In this document: one piece after another, positions 32,174 to 40,304 of the stretch
Numbering within the stretch: the first letter of the stretch is position 1
How the letters are laid out: the number at the start of each line of letters is the position of its first letter
Assembly: GCA_902825945.1 (NCBI GenBank)
Contig: CADECY010000073.1
Coordinates: forward strand, 1 to 46,745
Length of the DNA: 46,745 bases
Direction of reading: 5' to 3'
Source of the DNA: an uncultured Acidobacteriota bacterium
GTDB taxonomy: Bacteria > Acidobacteriota > Terriglobia > Bryobacterales > Bryobacteraceae
Translations under genes and position numbers: made by a program
Notes under the pieces: generated by a model
Database searches by the model: none
Told to the model about the DNA's origin: nothing
The model's input: only the letters and a program-made list of their open reading frames with translations

Positions 32174-32790
32174 TGCGCCGGGTCGGCATTCTGCTGTCGG
32201 GACGCGGATCGAACTTCGAAGCGATCGCACGCAACGTTCGCGCGGGCCGGCTCGACGCCGAAATTGCAGTGGTGATCTCGAATCGCGCCGAAGCTCCGGG
32301 AGTCGAAACCGCCCGTTCGCTCGGGCTGACAGCTCTCGCGATTCCGTCGCGCGGGCTCGAACGCGAGGCGTACGACCAGAAGCTGATCGAGGCATTGAAG
32401 CAGCACGGAGTGGAACTGGTGGTGCTCGCCGGATACATGCGGCTGCTGAGTCCGGCGTTCATCCGCGAGTTTCCGATGCGTATCGTGAACATCCATCCGT
32501 CGCTGCTGCCCGCGTTTCCAGGTCTCGACGCCCAACATCAGGCGTTCGACTACGGCGTGCGCGTCAGCGGCTGCACGGTTCATTTCGTCGATGAGCATCT
32601 CGATCACGGCCCGATCATCCTGCAATCGGCGGTCGAGGTGGCGGCGGATGACACGGCAGAGACGCTGTCGGCCCGGATCCTCGCCGAAGAACACAAGATA
32701 TATAGTGAAGCAATCGGGATCGTCCTCTCGGGCGCATTCCGGATCGACGGCAGACGAGTCAAATTGGAGAATCGAAATCATGCTTCGTAG
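32173..32790 (+). CDS. purN: Phosphoribosylglycinamide formyltransferase
   Basis: 205 aa. GILLSGRGSNFEAIARN binds the GAR phosphate; the catalytic triad falls at the same numbers as in E. coli PurN: Asn106 and His108 (VNIHPSLLPAFPG) and Asp144 (VDEHLDHGPII). It transfers a formyl group from 10-formyl-THF to GAR (step three of purine synthesis). It starts in the purM stop, and its last 11 bp overlap the start of the Gfo/Idh/MocA gene, an unusual follower for purine genes. Confidence 0.96.
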   Translation: MRRVGILLSGRGSNFEAIARNVRAGRLDAEIAVVISNRAEAPGVETARSLGLTALAIPSRGLEREAYDQKLIEALKQHGVELVVLAGYMRLLSPAFIREFPMRIVNIHPSLLPAFPGLDAQHQAFDYGVRVSGCTVHFVDEHLDHGPIILQSAVEVAADDTAETLSARILAEEHKIYSEAIGIVLSGAFRIDGRRVKLENRNHAS

Positions 32791-33961
32791 AACCTTCGTA
32801 GCGACAACCGCTCTCTCTTATTCCCGGATTCTCGGCGCAAACAAGCGAATCAAGACCGGCTGGATCGGCGCGGGTGGGCGCGGCAAGTACCTGGCGGGCG
32901 AATTCAAGGAGATCGGCGCGGAAGTGCTCGGCGTATGCGATGTCTACCAGCCGAATCTCGAAGCCGGGCTGAAGATCGCCAACACGGGTGCACAGTCCTA
33001 CACCAACTACAAGAAGCTGCTCGAGGACAAGAGCTACGACGCCGTGATCATCTCGACGCCCGATCACTGGCACGCACAGATGACGATCGACGCGGTGGAA
33101 GCGGGCAAAGACGTCTACGTCGAAAAGCCGATGGCGCATCGAATCGATGAGGGCTTCAAGATGATCGAGGCGACGCGCCGCACCAAGCGGATCGTGCAGG
33201 TGGGCACGCAGCGCCGCAGCTACGACGTGTTTCTGGAAGGCAAGAAGGTGATGGAGTCGGGCGCGGTGGGCAATGTTCACCTCGTCAATTCCTGGTGGTT
33301 GAACTACACCGGCGACGCGAAGCCGCAGCAGATCGACACCTCCAAACTCGACTGGAAACAGTGGCTTGGGTCGGCACCGAAGCGCGATTTCGATCCGCTG
33401 CGCTTCCGCAACTGGTATTGGTATTTCGACTACTCGGGCGGACTCACCGTGGGCCAAGGGGCGCACATCATGGACGCGATCCACTGGTACATGGGTTCGA
33501 GCCATCCGAGCGCGGTGACCTGCACGGCGGGCCGGGCGAACGTTTCGGGCGTCGAGATTCCCGAGACCACGTGTCTGACGGCCGAATATCCGGAGAATTA
33601 TCTGGCGGTGTTCACGCTCGGATACAAGTCGATGCGGTACAACGCCTACAACGATCAGATGAAGCAGTTCCACGGGACCAAGGCGCGATTCGACGTGGGC
33701 CGCGAGGGCTGGCAACTGTTCCCCTCGTCGAACGATATCGACATGAAGCCCACCAAGGAGCTGAAGAAGCCGGGCACGTTCATGTCGGCCGCGCGCCAGC
33801 ACATTCGCAATTTCCTCGAATGCTGCGAATCGCGCAAGGAGCCGAACGCTCCGGTCGAAGCGGGCCAAGCGGCCAACATCGTGCTTTGCCTGGCGATGGA
33901 CTCGCTGCGCAGCGGCAAGCGGCTCCGCTGGAATCACGCCGCGCGCAAAGTGGAAGGATAA
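32780..33961 (+). CDS. Gfo/Idh/MocA family oxidoreductase with Tat-like signal
   Basis: 393 aa. The ATG at 32780 gives MLRRTFVATTALSYSRIL, a short twin-arginine-type signal (RRTFV). The Rossmann domain follows: TGWIGAGGRGKYLAGEF (dinucleotide loop), VCDVYQPN, then STPDHWHAQMTIDAVEAGKD and VYVEKPM, the family's EKP motif with the Lys used in catalysis. The C-terminal domain has GGLTVGQGAHIMDAIHWYMG, holding the substrate-side Asp/His. Enzymes of this family oxidise or epimerise sugars and cyclitols with tightly bound NAD(P); Tat-tagged members are common in Planctomycetes and Acidobacteria. It overlaps purN by 11 bp and precedes DUF3467 and a lactonase-like gene, which fits sugar oxidation to a lactone and hydrolysis. 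The substrate is unknown. Confidence 0.9.
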   Translation: MLRRTFVATTALSYSRILGANKRIKTGWIGAGGRGKYLAGEFKEIGAEVLGVCDVYQPNLEAGLKIANTGAQSYTNYKKLLEDKSYDAVIISTPDHWHAQMTIDAVEAGKDVYVEKPMAHRIDEGFKMIEATRRTKRIVQVGTQRRSYDVFLEGKKVMESGAVGNVHLVNSWWLNYTGDAKPQQIDTSKLDWKQWLGSAPKRDFDPLRFRNWYWYFDYSGGLTVGQGAHIMDAIHWYMGSSHPSAVTCTAGRANVSGVEIPETTCLTAEYPENYLAVFTLGYKSMRYNAYNDQMKQFHGTKARFDVGREGWQLFPSSNDIDMKPTKELKKPGTFMSAARQHIRNFLECCESRKEPNAPVEAGQAANIVLCLAMDSLRSGKRLRWNHAARKVEG

Positions 33962-33968
33962 GACCCGA

Positions 33969-34271
33969 ATGACGAACCAACCGGCCAAGATTCATCTGGC
34001 CAACACGCCGGACTACCGCGAGAACTATGCCAACAGCGTGCAGGTCCGCGTGAACCTCTGGGATTTTTTCCTGATGTTCGGGACGATCAACCAAACGGCG
34101 CCCGACGCGGTGCAGATCGCCAACTTCCAGGGAGTCTACCTGAGTCCGCAGCAGGCGAAGGCGCTCGCGAATCTGCTGAACCAGAACATCTCGCAGTATG
34201 AGAGCGCGTTCGGCGAGATCAAGCTCGAGCCCGCGCAGCAGGAGCCGGGGCAGGAGCGAATCATCCAATGA
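33969..34271 (+). CDS. DUF3467 family small protein
   Basis: 100 aa. The pattern RENYANSVQVRVNLWDFF, LMFGTINQ... and YLSPQQAKALANLLNQNI, QYESAFGEI is characteristic of DUF3467, a small alpha/beta domain of unknown function seen in many phyla. No signal or membrane segment; a Gln/Glu-rich tail follows. It lies 7 bp after the Gfo/Idh/MocA stop, and its own stop overlaps the next ATG (ATGA), so it is firmly inside the operon. No function is proposed. Confidence 0.85.
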   Translation: MTNQPAKIHLANTPDYRENYANSVQVRVNLWDFFLMFGTINQTAPDAVQIANFQGVYLSPQQAKALANLLNQNISQYESAFGEIKLEPAQQEPGQERIIQ

Positions 34272-35098
34272 GAATCGATTCTCATCACCACTTCTGGAAG
34301 TACACGGCCAAGGAATACGACTGGATCTCGAACGAGATGTCGGTGATCCGGCGCGACTTCCTGCCCGCCGATCTCGCGGCCGAGATCAAGCAGGCGGGCA
34401 TCGACGGAGTGGTGAGTGTCCAGGCGCGGCAGACGGTGGAGGAAACGAAGTTCCTGCTCGATTTCGCGGCGAAAAACGCCTTCATCAAGGGCGTGGTGGG
34501 CTGGGTGCCGTTCGTCGAGAAGGGCGTGGCCAAACAGATCGAGTCGTTCAAGGGGAATCCGAAACTCAAGGGATTCCGGCACGTGGTGCAAGGCGAGCCC
34601 GACGACAACTTCATCCTGCGGCCCGATTTCAACGAAGGCATCAAGGCGCTTCATCATTGGGGCTACACCTACGACGTCCTGATCTTCGAGAAGCATCTGC
34701 CGCCGTCCATCAAGTTCGTCGACCGCCATCCGCAACAGGTGTTCATCGTCGATCACATCGCGAAACCGGTGATCAAGACGAATTCGTTCGACGCCTGGGC
34801 GAAGAACATGCGCGAGATGGCCAAACGCCCGAACGTGTTTTGTAAGGTGTCGGGCATGGTGACCGAGGCGGACTGGAAGAAGTGGACGCCCGCCCAACTG
34901 CAGCGCTACTTCGACACGGTGCTCGAGGCATTCGGACCGAAGCGGCTGATGTTCGGGTCGGACTGGCCCGTGTCGCTGGTGGCGTGCGGATACACGAAAT
35001 GGGTGCGGACCGTGGAGGCGGCTTATGGCAAGCTGTCGGCGGACGAGAAGGCTTGGATTTTCGGGCTGACGGCAGAGCGGGCCTATTCGTTGCGTTAG
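34268..35098 (+). CDS. COG3618-type TIM-barrel amidohydrolase/lactonase
   Basis: 276 aa. RIDSHHHFWKY (metal-type HxH near the N-terminus), GVVSVQARQTVEETKFLL, and GFRHVVQGEPDDNFIL are the signature of the COG3618 group (L-fucono-, L-rhamnono- and 4-sulfomuconolactonases). VDHIAKP carries the conserved His, and LMFGSDWPVS the catalytic Asp near the C-terminus. It should hydrolyse a sugar lactone or similar ring ester in the cytoplasm, as no signal is seen. It is the last gene of the purM-purN-Gfo-DUF3467 operon, with a 4-bp overlap to the preceding gene. The pairing with a dehydrogenase suggests an oxidation/lactone-opening sequence, though the Tat-like signal on the dehydrogenase places the two in different compartments. 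Confidence 0.88.
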   Translation: MRIDSHHHFWKYTAKEYDWISNEMSVIRRDFLPADLAAEIKQAGIDGVVSVQARQTVEETKFLLDFAAKNAFIKGVVGWVPFVEKGVAKQIESFKGNPKLKGFRHVVQGEPDDNFILRPDFNEGIKALHHWGYTYDVLIFEKHLPPSIKFVDRHPQQVFIVDHIAKPVIKTNSFDAWAKNMREMAKRPNVFCKVSGMVTEADWKKWTPAQLQRYFDTVLEAFGPKRLMFGSDWPVSLVACGYTKWVRTVEAAYGKLSADEKAWIFGLTAERAYSLR

Positions 35099-35878
35099 AT
35101 TCGGCTACGTCCGTACCATTGCCGCAGTCGCCGGACTTCGCCGTTTCGAAACCGACCCGGCATCGATAGCGAGTGAAGTGCACCGCCAAACTCGCGAGAA
35201 CCGGTTTCCGGCCTCCTTGCGTTCCCGCTTTCATCGGAGAAGTACGAGGACCTCCGTCCCAGGGTCCTCAACATGATTCCGCCGAGAGCGGGAGGTATGA
35301 GGCTGGTCATCGAGGACGGCAAGCGAGTACCGAATGGCCGCAGCGCGCAACGTTACCTCGATTGAACTCACGGTGTTCCTGGCGCACCCCGAACGTTATG
35401 ATTTCGCGGTCAGTCGCGACCGATGGCGTCGCGTGAAGTCTTCTCACCACTTCTGATCCAAACGCCGCCGGAGCGGGAATTCCGGCAGGAAGGCGCGCCG
35501 ACGAATCCCGCCGCAGCACTACCCGCCGGTGGCGCTCTATCAACCATCCTGCCTTTGGGTGCCTTGCTCGATCGTGGGGAGCGGCCCCGCCCGCCGATAC
35601 CCCGGGGCGGTGGGGCTCCTGGCGGAGATTCCCAAAACCGACAGCGGCAGTTCATGCGGCGCAAGCCGCGCGACTGATCTGGCTCGCCCGGTCCTTTCGA
35701 CCAGTGCCCGGCGGCACGAAGCGCCCGAGACCCCGGCCGAAGACAACATGGTCATTTCGCACTCGCATCCAGGCCGGCAAAGCTCGCGACCAACCCCAGC
35801 CAGAGTCCGCTATCGATCCGCACCTCGCTCCAGGCGGAGAAACTCACCGCCAAGCACAGCCGGGCCCGCTGAACCGGC
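35099..35878. other. 780-bp stretch without a recognisable gene
   Basis: Short open frames exist on both strands (for example RNVTSIELTVFLAHPERYDF, ending near 35453 on the plus strand) but none shows a known family, a ribosome site and a sensible length together. A 7-bp inverted repeat GAGGACC/GGTCCTC (35246-35252, 35263-35269) might end the purM operon transcript. It may be decayed DNA; I can support nothing more. Confidence 0.5.
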
Positions 35879-37585
35879 TTACCGGTCCTCGATCAGCCAC
35901 AGCGCGCCGCGGTACTCCGCCACGCCAATCGCCAGTTTGTCCACCGCGACCGCCAGGCCGGTATCGCGGGGACGCATCTCCTGAATCGAAAGCGACGCTT
36001 TCGGAAACTCGAGAATGGCCTTCGCCTTGCCCCCAGTCCGCCCCTCGGCAACGGGCAGCGCCCAGACCGCGACTCGTCCTGACCGATCCGACAGGAAGTA
36101 GAGCCATCGCCCGTCCGGCGACCATTCCGGTTGTGACGCATTGCTGTCCTCCGGCGTGAGCCACGTCCATGCGCTTTCGGACTCGATTGGATTTCCGCCT
36201 ACGCGCGCCACGGCCAAGCGCGACCGCCCGGCGGGGAGCGGCACCGGAAACGCGATCCAGCGCTCGTCCGGCGAAAGCCGCGCGTCGGCAAGCGACAGGT
36301 TGAACTTCGAATGGCGGAGCAACGGCGTCCGCGCGCGCGTATCCAGCCGGATCAGACCCACGCTTCCGGGCGCCCCGCGATGGAAGTACAGCAGCGCATC
36401 GGCCTTCGCCGACCATTGGAACGACCCCTGCCCGACATTCTCCTCGATCACGCGGACCGAGCGCGCCCCATCGAAGTCCGCTTCGATGACCGTGACCTTT
36501 TCGCCGTCGTGCGAATCGTAGGCGATGCGCGAACCGTCGCGCGAGATCGCGGGCATGTGCTCGCGCAGGGGACCGTTCGTCAGTTCGATCTCCCGCCCGG
36601 AAACCAGATCCTTCGCGCGCACCTCGAAATTGCCGCCCCGGCTCGTCTCCCAAGCGATGCGCTTGCCATCCACCGAGAGGCTCGGACGCTGGTCGATCGC
36701 CGGGTGTGTCGTCAGCCGCGCAAGTACGCCCTTTGCCTTGGCGCGATTGGCGTCGAGCGGCATCATCCAGACGTCGATGTTCTCCGAGCGGCTGACGAAC
36801 GCGATCTTCCCACCGGGCCCGAGCGCCGGCCAGCGCTCGTCGCGATCGGCCTGTGTGAACCGCTTCGGCTCAGCAACGGGGAGCCCGGTGGTCCACAGCC
36901 GCGTCTTCTCGCCAACCGTCGCGGTGAACAGAATCGTGTTCGCATCGAGCCAATGATCGGGTGAGGGAACGCCCGCGAAATGCGCCTTACGCGCGATTGC
37001 CGCCAACCCCGCCGGACTCGCGGCGCCTCCGTCCGCCGGCGCGATCCACCAGTCGCATGCATCTCCCTTGCAGCCGTGGAAGAGTAGCCGCGCGCCGTCC
37101 GGCGACCAGACCGGATCGCGCCCGCTCGACAATTCCGGAGCCAGAATCCGTGCCTCGCGTTTGTCGAGATCCATGACCATCGCGCCGCGCTTGGTCCAGA
37201 AGGCGATCCGCTTCCCATCGGGCGAATAACGCGGCCGGTGTCCGCCGGCGACGAGCAGCTTCGGCGCGCCGCCCGTGTACGGCATCGTGAAAATGCCGCC
37301 GCCACGGGCTTCCCAGCGGAACGCGATCGTACGGCCATCGGGCGAAAAAGCAGGCTCGAGAGCATCGTGTCGGCCCCGCGTGAGCTGGATCTCAGCGCCT
37401 CGATCCTGCGACCGCAGCCACAAGTGCGACACGCCGCTCGGATCGCGAGAGGCGGAGAAGGCGACCCAACGGCCGTCGGGCGAGATGGACGGCGTCGCGA
37501 CGAAGGAGGGTTCGGGGGAAAGGGCGACCGGCGACTGCGCGAGCAGCACGCCACCGGCCAGAAGCACGAGAAACGAAAAGAGCAT
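35879..37585 (-). CDS. Secreted TolB-like beta-propeller (WD40/PD40) protein
   Basis: 568 aa from the ATG at 37585 (MLFSFLVLLAGGVLLAQ, a signal peptide). The open frame continues further upstream but there runs antisense to the aminotransferase gene, so it is not used. About ten PD40-type blades are marked by SISPDGRWVAFSA, FSPDGRTIAF, YSPDGKRIAF, WSPDGARLLF, LSVDGKRIAW, ISRDGSRIAY, LSPDERWIAF and WSPDGRWLYF. There is no peptidase, kinase or HTH domain. It resembles the C-terminal propellers of TolB and of Acidobacterial sensor proteins and probably binds proteins or glycans in the periplasm. It is divergent from the aminotransferase gene, with ~147 bp between. Confidence 0.88.
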   Translation of the reverse strand: MLFSFLVLLAGGVLLAQSPVALSPEPSFVATPSISPDGRWVAFSASRDPSGVSHLWLRSQDRGAEIQLTRGRHDALEPAFSPDGRTIAFRWEARGGGIFTMPYTGGAPKLLVAGGHRPRYSPDGKRIAFWTKRGAMVMDLDKREARILAPELSSGRDPVWSPDGARLLFHGCKGDACDWWIAPADGGAASPAGLAAIARKAHFAGVPSPDHWLDANTILFTATVGEKTRLWTTGLPVAEPKRFTQADRDERWPALGPGGKIAFVSRSENIDVWMMPLDANRAKAKGVLARLTTHPAIDQRPSLSVDGKRIAWETSRGGNFEVRAKDLVSGREIELTNGPLREHMPAISRDGSRIAYDSHDGEKVTVIEADFDGARSVRVIEENVGQGSFQWSAKADALLYFHRGAPGSVGLIRLDTRARTPLLRHSKFNLSLADARLSPDERWIAFPVPLPAGRSRLAVARVGGNPIESESAWTWLTPEDSNASQPEWSPDGRWLYFLSDRSGRVAVWALPVAEGRTGGKAKAILEFPKASLSIQEMRPRDTGLAVAVDKLAIGVAEYRGALWLIEDR

Positions 37586-37732
37586 GAATCGCGATTCTAT
37601 CCTAATCTCCTTGCTGATTCGCCGGCGAATCCGTTTCCTTTGGACAGAGGCGCGATGAGAGCAACCACAACCAGCGCGGACGATAAGCATGCCAGGGCGT
37701 CGGCGGATGTAGAATGAGTGCGGAGACATCGC

Positions 37733-38950
37733 ATGCCCATCCCCCGCCGCCAATTCCTCGGATCCGCAGCCGCCACCGGACTCGCCGCCGCATTGCCCGA
37801 AGCTCCGAGCTTCGATGAACTGCGCAAGGCCTTTCCGCGCGCCACCCAACAGGTCTACCTCGACGCCGCCGCGCACATGCCGCTTTCCACTTACACCGCG
37901 GAAGGCATGCGCCGCTACATGGATTTCCACATGTACGGTCCGGGAGAAGGGCGCGGCGAGTATCAGTCCGAGTCGATCAAACAATCGCGGAACCTGTTCG
38001 CCAAACTGATCGGCGCCAAGCCGAACGAGATCGGGTTCGTCATCTGCACGAAAGCCGGCGAGGCCGCGGTGGTCAACGGGCTCAGCATCCAGGAATCGGG
38101 CGGCAACCTCGTGACGAACGATCTCCACTACGCCGGGTCGGTCCACGACTATCTCGGACGCAAAAAGGCCGGCATGGATGTCCGCATCGTCAAGCATCGC
38201 GACTGGCACATCGACATGCGCGACATGGAGCGCGTGGTGGATCGCAAGACCAAACTCATCTCGATCACGCTCGTGTCGAACGTGAATGGCTGGGTGGAAG
38301 ATGCCAAGGCGATCAGCGAACTCGCGCACTCGCACGGCGCCTACGTCTACGCCGACATCATTCAAGCCGCGGGCTCAGTTCCGATGGACGTCAAGGCTCT
38401 CGGCATCGACTTTGCCGCATGCTCGAACTACAAGTGGCTCCAGGGCGAACGCGGCGCCGGGTTCCTCTATGTCCGCGAGGATCTGCAAGGATCGGCCGTG
38501 CGCGATCTCAGTTTTCCCGGCTACGTCTACTACAACTACTCGCCCTGGGTACCCGAGAAGAACGGCACGCTCGACGATATGCCGTTCATCGCTGCCAAGG
38601 CCGCGAACCGGTACGAGCCGGGCAACGTGAATCTCGCGGGATACGCCGGCCAGTACGAATCGTTGAAGCGAATTCTCGCCGTGGGTCCGCAACGGATCTA
38701 CGAACACGCCAAGCCGATGTGTGACCGGCTGAAGAAGGAACTTCCCTCGCTCGGATTCCGGCTGATCACGCCCGTGGACGCGAAGAGTTCCGTGATCACG
38801 GTGCAGGCCAAAGATCTCAAAGGTACGATCGCCAAGTTGGCCAAGGCCAACGTCCAGGTGACCTCCGCCGGTATGAACCGGATGCGCATCTCGCCGGCTG
38901 TCTACAACAACATGAGCGACATCGACAAGCTGCTCGCCGCTCTCGGATAA
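37733..38950 (+). CDS. Tat-exported class V aminotransferase (isopenicillin-N-epimerase/desulfurase-like)
   Basis: 405 aa. The ATG at 37733, with GGAGA a few bases upstream, gives MPIPRRQFLGSAAATGLAAA, a textbook twin-arginine signal (RRQFLG). The rest is a complete class V PLP fold: VYLDAAAHMP (41-50), FVICTKAGEAAVVNGL (cofactor loop), YADIIQAAGSVPMD with Asp208, and YKWLQGERG with the Schiff-base Lys234. The C-terminal domain ends RMRISPAVYNN. Tat export would carry the folded PLP holoenzyme to the periplasm. It is a paralogue of the partial gene at 1-606. Epimerase, desulfurase or lyase chemistry is possible; no substrate is proposed. A PilZ gene and a second RraA-like gene follow on the other strand. 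Confidence 0.9.
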   Translation: MPIPRRQFLGSAAATGLAAALPEAPSFDELRKAFPRATQQVYLDAAAHMPLSTYTAEGMRRYMDFHMYGPGEGRGEYQSESIKQSRNLFAKLIGAKPNEIGFVICTKAGEAAVVNGLSIQESGGNLVTNDLHYAGSVHDYLGRKKAGMDVRIVKHRDWHIDMRDMERVVDRKTKLISITLVSNVNGWVEDAKAISELAHSHGAYVYADIIQAAGSVPMDVKALGIDFAACSNYKWLQGERGAGFLYVREDLQGSAVRDLSFPGYVYYNYSPWVPEKNGTLDDMPFIAAKAANRYEPGNVNLAGYAGQYESLKRILAVGPQRIYEHAKPMCDRLKKELPSLGFRLITPVDAKSSVITVQAKDLKGTIAKLAKANVQVTSAGMNRMRISPAVYNNMSDIDKLLAALG

Positions 38951-39048
38951 ATCGAATTAGCATAGGCGGCATCCGGTCGCGGCGTTGGTTCCCAGCGCAA
39001 AAGGCCGAGTATCGATCCACTCGAGCCGATTCGCCGGTAGCAGAACGG

Positions 39049-39414
39049 CTAGGCGGTCTTCTTGGACGGCTGGCCTCGATCCGGATCCAGCCGTCGCGGA
39101 TCGAACAGATGCTGGGGTTTGAAGTCTTTCTGCGACCAGCGGGCCGTGGAATCGAACTTCACACCCAGGAAGTAGCCGATCTCCTTATAGACGCAGTATT
39201 TCACTTCGCCGTCGAATTCACCGCCCGAATGGGTGATCCGCACGCGGGACCGCAGCGGGATCGCGTTCTCCAACTGCAGACACGCTCCCGACAGGGAAAT
39301 GTCCTCGAGGTTAGCTACGGCGCGCCGCGTGCGTCCAGACTTGTCCTGCCAGTGGATTTCCACCAAGTCTGCGCACAGGAGACGCGGTTCCGAGCGTCGT
39401 TCTTGCATACCCAT
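39049..39414 (-). CDS. PilZ-domain protein (probable c-di-GMP receptor)
   Basis: About 121 aa from ATG 39414; ATG 39408 is also possible, and the open frame runs to 39492, so the start is not certain. QERRSEPRLLC (RxxxR type) and NLEDISLSGACLQLE (D/NxSxxG) are the two c-di-GMP-contacting motifs of PilZ domains. The remainder folds as the PilZ barrel (SRVRITHSGGEFDGEVKYCV) with a basic tail. No output domain is present, so it probably acts by binding a partner. It is a single gene between the aminotransferase and RraA-like genes. Confidence 0.85.
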   Translation of the reverse strand: MGMQERRSEPRLLCADLVEIHWQDKSGRTRRAVANLEDISLSGACLQLENAIPLRSRVRITHSGGEFDGEVKYCVYKEIGYFLGVKFDSTARWSQKDFKPQHLFDPRRLDPDRGQPSKKTA

Positions 39415-39508
39415 AGTATCGGCGAGCCCTCGAAAAAGGATTAGCGGCTTTCGGATCAACACTTTCCCTAGGGTAAGGGCTAAGCGTTCCACCGTACCCG
39501 CACTATGC

Positions 39509-40264
39509 CTAAATGCGGTTGAACATCTCCACTGCCTTGCCCAAGGTTCGATACTGCCGGATCAGCGGCACCATCTTCGACTCGCGCTCGTCGATCTCCT
39601 GGGCACGCTTTAACACATCCGCCGCGCGCTCCTGCGGCACCGCGACCACTCCATCCTCGGCCGCGATAATGATGTCGCCGGGTTTCACGTCAACCCCCGC
39701 GCACTTGACCGGAATCCCGTTCGCCACTGTCGCGTATCGCCCTACCGAACTCGAGGGTACGACACTGCGCGCATATACGGGTAGCCCAAGCGCGCGGACT
39801 TCCGGGACGTCGCGCACCCCTCCGTCGATCAGGATGCCCGCCATGCCGCGGGCCTTGGCGGCGGTGCCCATCAGCCCGCCGAGTCCGGCGACATCGAGCC
39901 CGTTCTCGATCACGATCACGCCAACTTCGCCGGGCTTCGAGTTGTCGATCATCCCGACCGAGTGTTTGGCGCTCAGCGCGGCCGTGGCCTGCTCGGGCGC
40001 CGCTTGGCGCATCAGCGCTGTAATGGCGCGGCCCACCACGCGGCCCTCGACGCGTGGACGCATGTCGTGCGACATGAAGCCGCGGCGGCCCAACACCTGA
40101 TCCATCGCGTCGGCCACCGAGGCTACGGTCGTCTTCTGGAAGCCCGCGATCAGCGGATCGGCGGGCGTGGCCGGCTTGCGGGCCGCCTGGAATCCGAGCG
40201 TAAACACGGCGGCGGTCAGCGCGCAAATGGCGATTCGGGTTCGAAACGAGCAACAGGCGAACAT
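39509..40264 (-). CDS. Exported RraA-like aldolase-fold protein
   Basis: 251 aa. CSFRTRIAICALTAAVFTLG forms a signal peptide. The RraA fold follows: TTVASVADAMDQVLGRRGF, DVAGLGGLMGTAAKARG, ILIDGGVRDVPEVRALGLPV (Arg-Asp of the substrate/metal site) and VKPGDIIIAAEDGVVAVP. It is closer to the usual RraA length than the copy at 603-1481 and shares only the core with it. Cytoplasmic relatives are metal-dependent pyruvate aldolases or oxaloacetate decarboxylases. A TATAAC element ~13 bp before the ATG may be a -10. It is divergent from the GHMP-kinase gene (40 bp). Confidence 0.85.
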   Translation of the reverse strand: MFACCSFRTRIAICALTAAVFTLGFQAARKPATPADPLIAGFQKTTVASVADAMDQVLGRRGFMSHDMRPRVEGRVVGRAITALMRQAAPEQATAALSAKHSVGMIDNSKPGEVGVIVIENGLDVAGLGGLMGTAAKARGMAGILIDGGVRDVPEVRALGLPVYARSVVPSSSVGRYATVANGIPVKCAGVDVKPGDIIIAAEDGVVAVPQERAADVLKRAQEIDERESKMVPLIRQYRTLGKAVEMFNRI

Positions 40265-40304
40265 TCTTCGATTCTACGTTATAGTGGGACTTCCAGCTTC
40301 GCTC

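Noticed and set aside
32759..33988. 409-codon minus-strand open frame
   Set aside because: Antisense to the Gfo/Idh/MocA gene; only codon-bias mirror.
35246..35269. GAGGACC/GGTCCTC inverted repeat as a terminator
   Set aside because: The stem is only 7 bp with a 10-base loop, no T-run, and ~150 bp from the operon end; noted only inside the gene-free stretch.
36300..37500. Recurrent SPDG-coding words as a DNA repeat array
   Set aside because: They are degenerate propeller blades within one protein, not nucleotide repeats.
37586..38365. N-terminal extension of the TolB-like protein by 260 residues
   Set aside because: The extra part is antisense to the aminotransferase gene and precedes a clear signal peptide at 37585.
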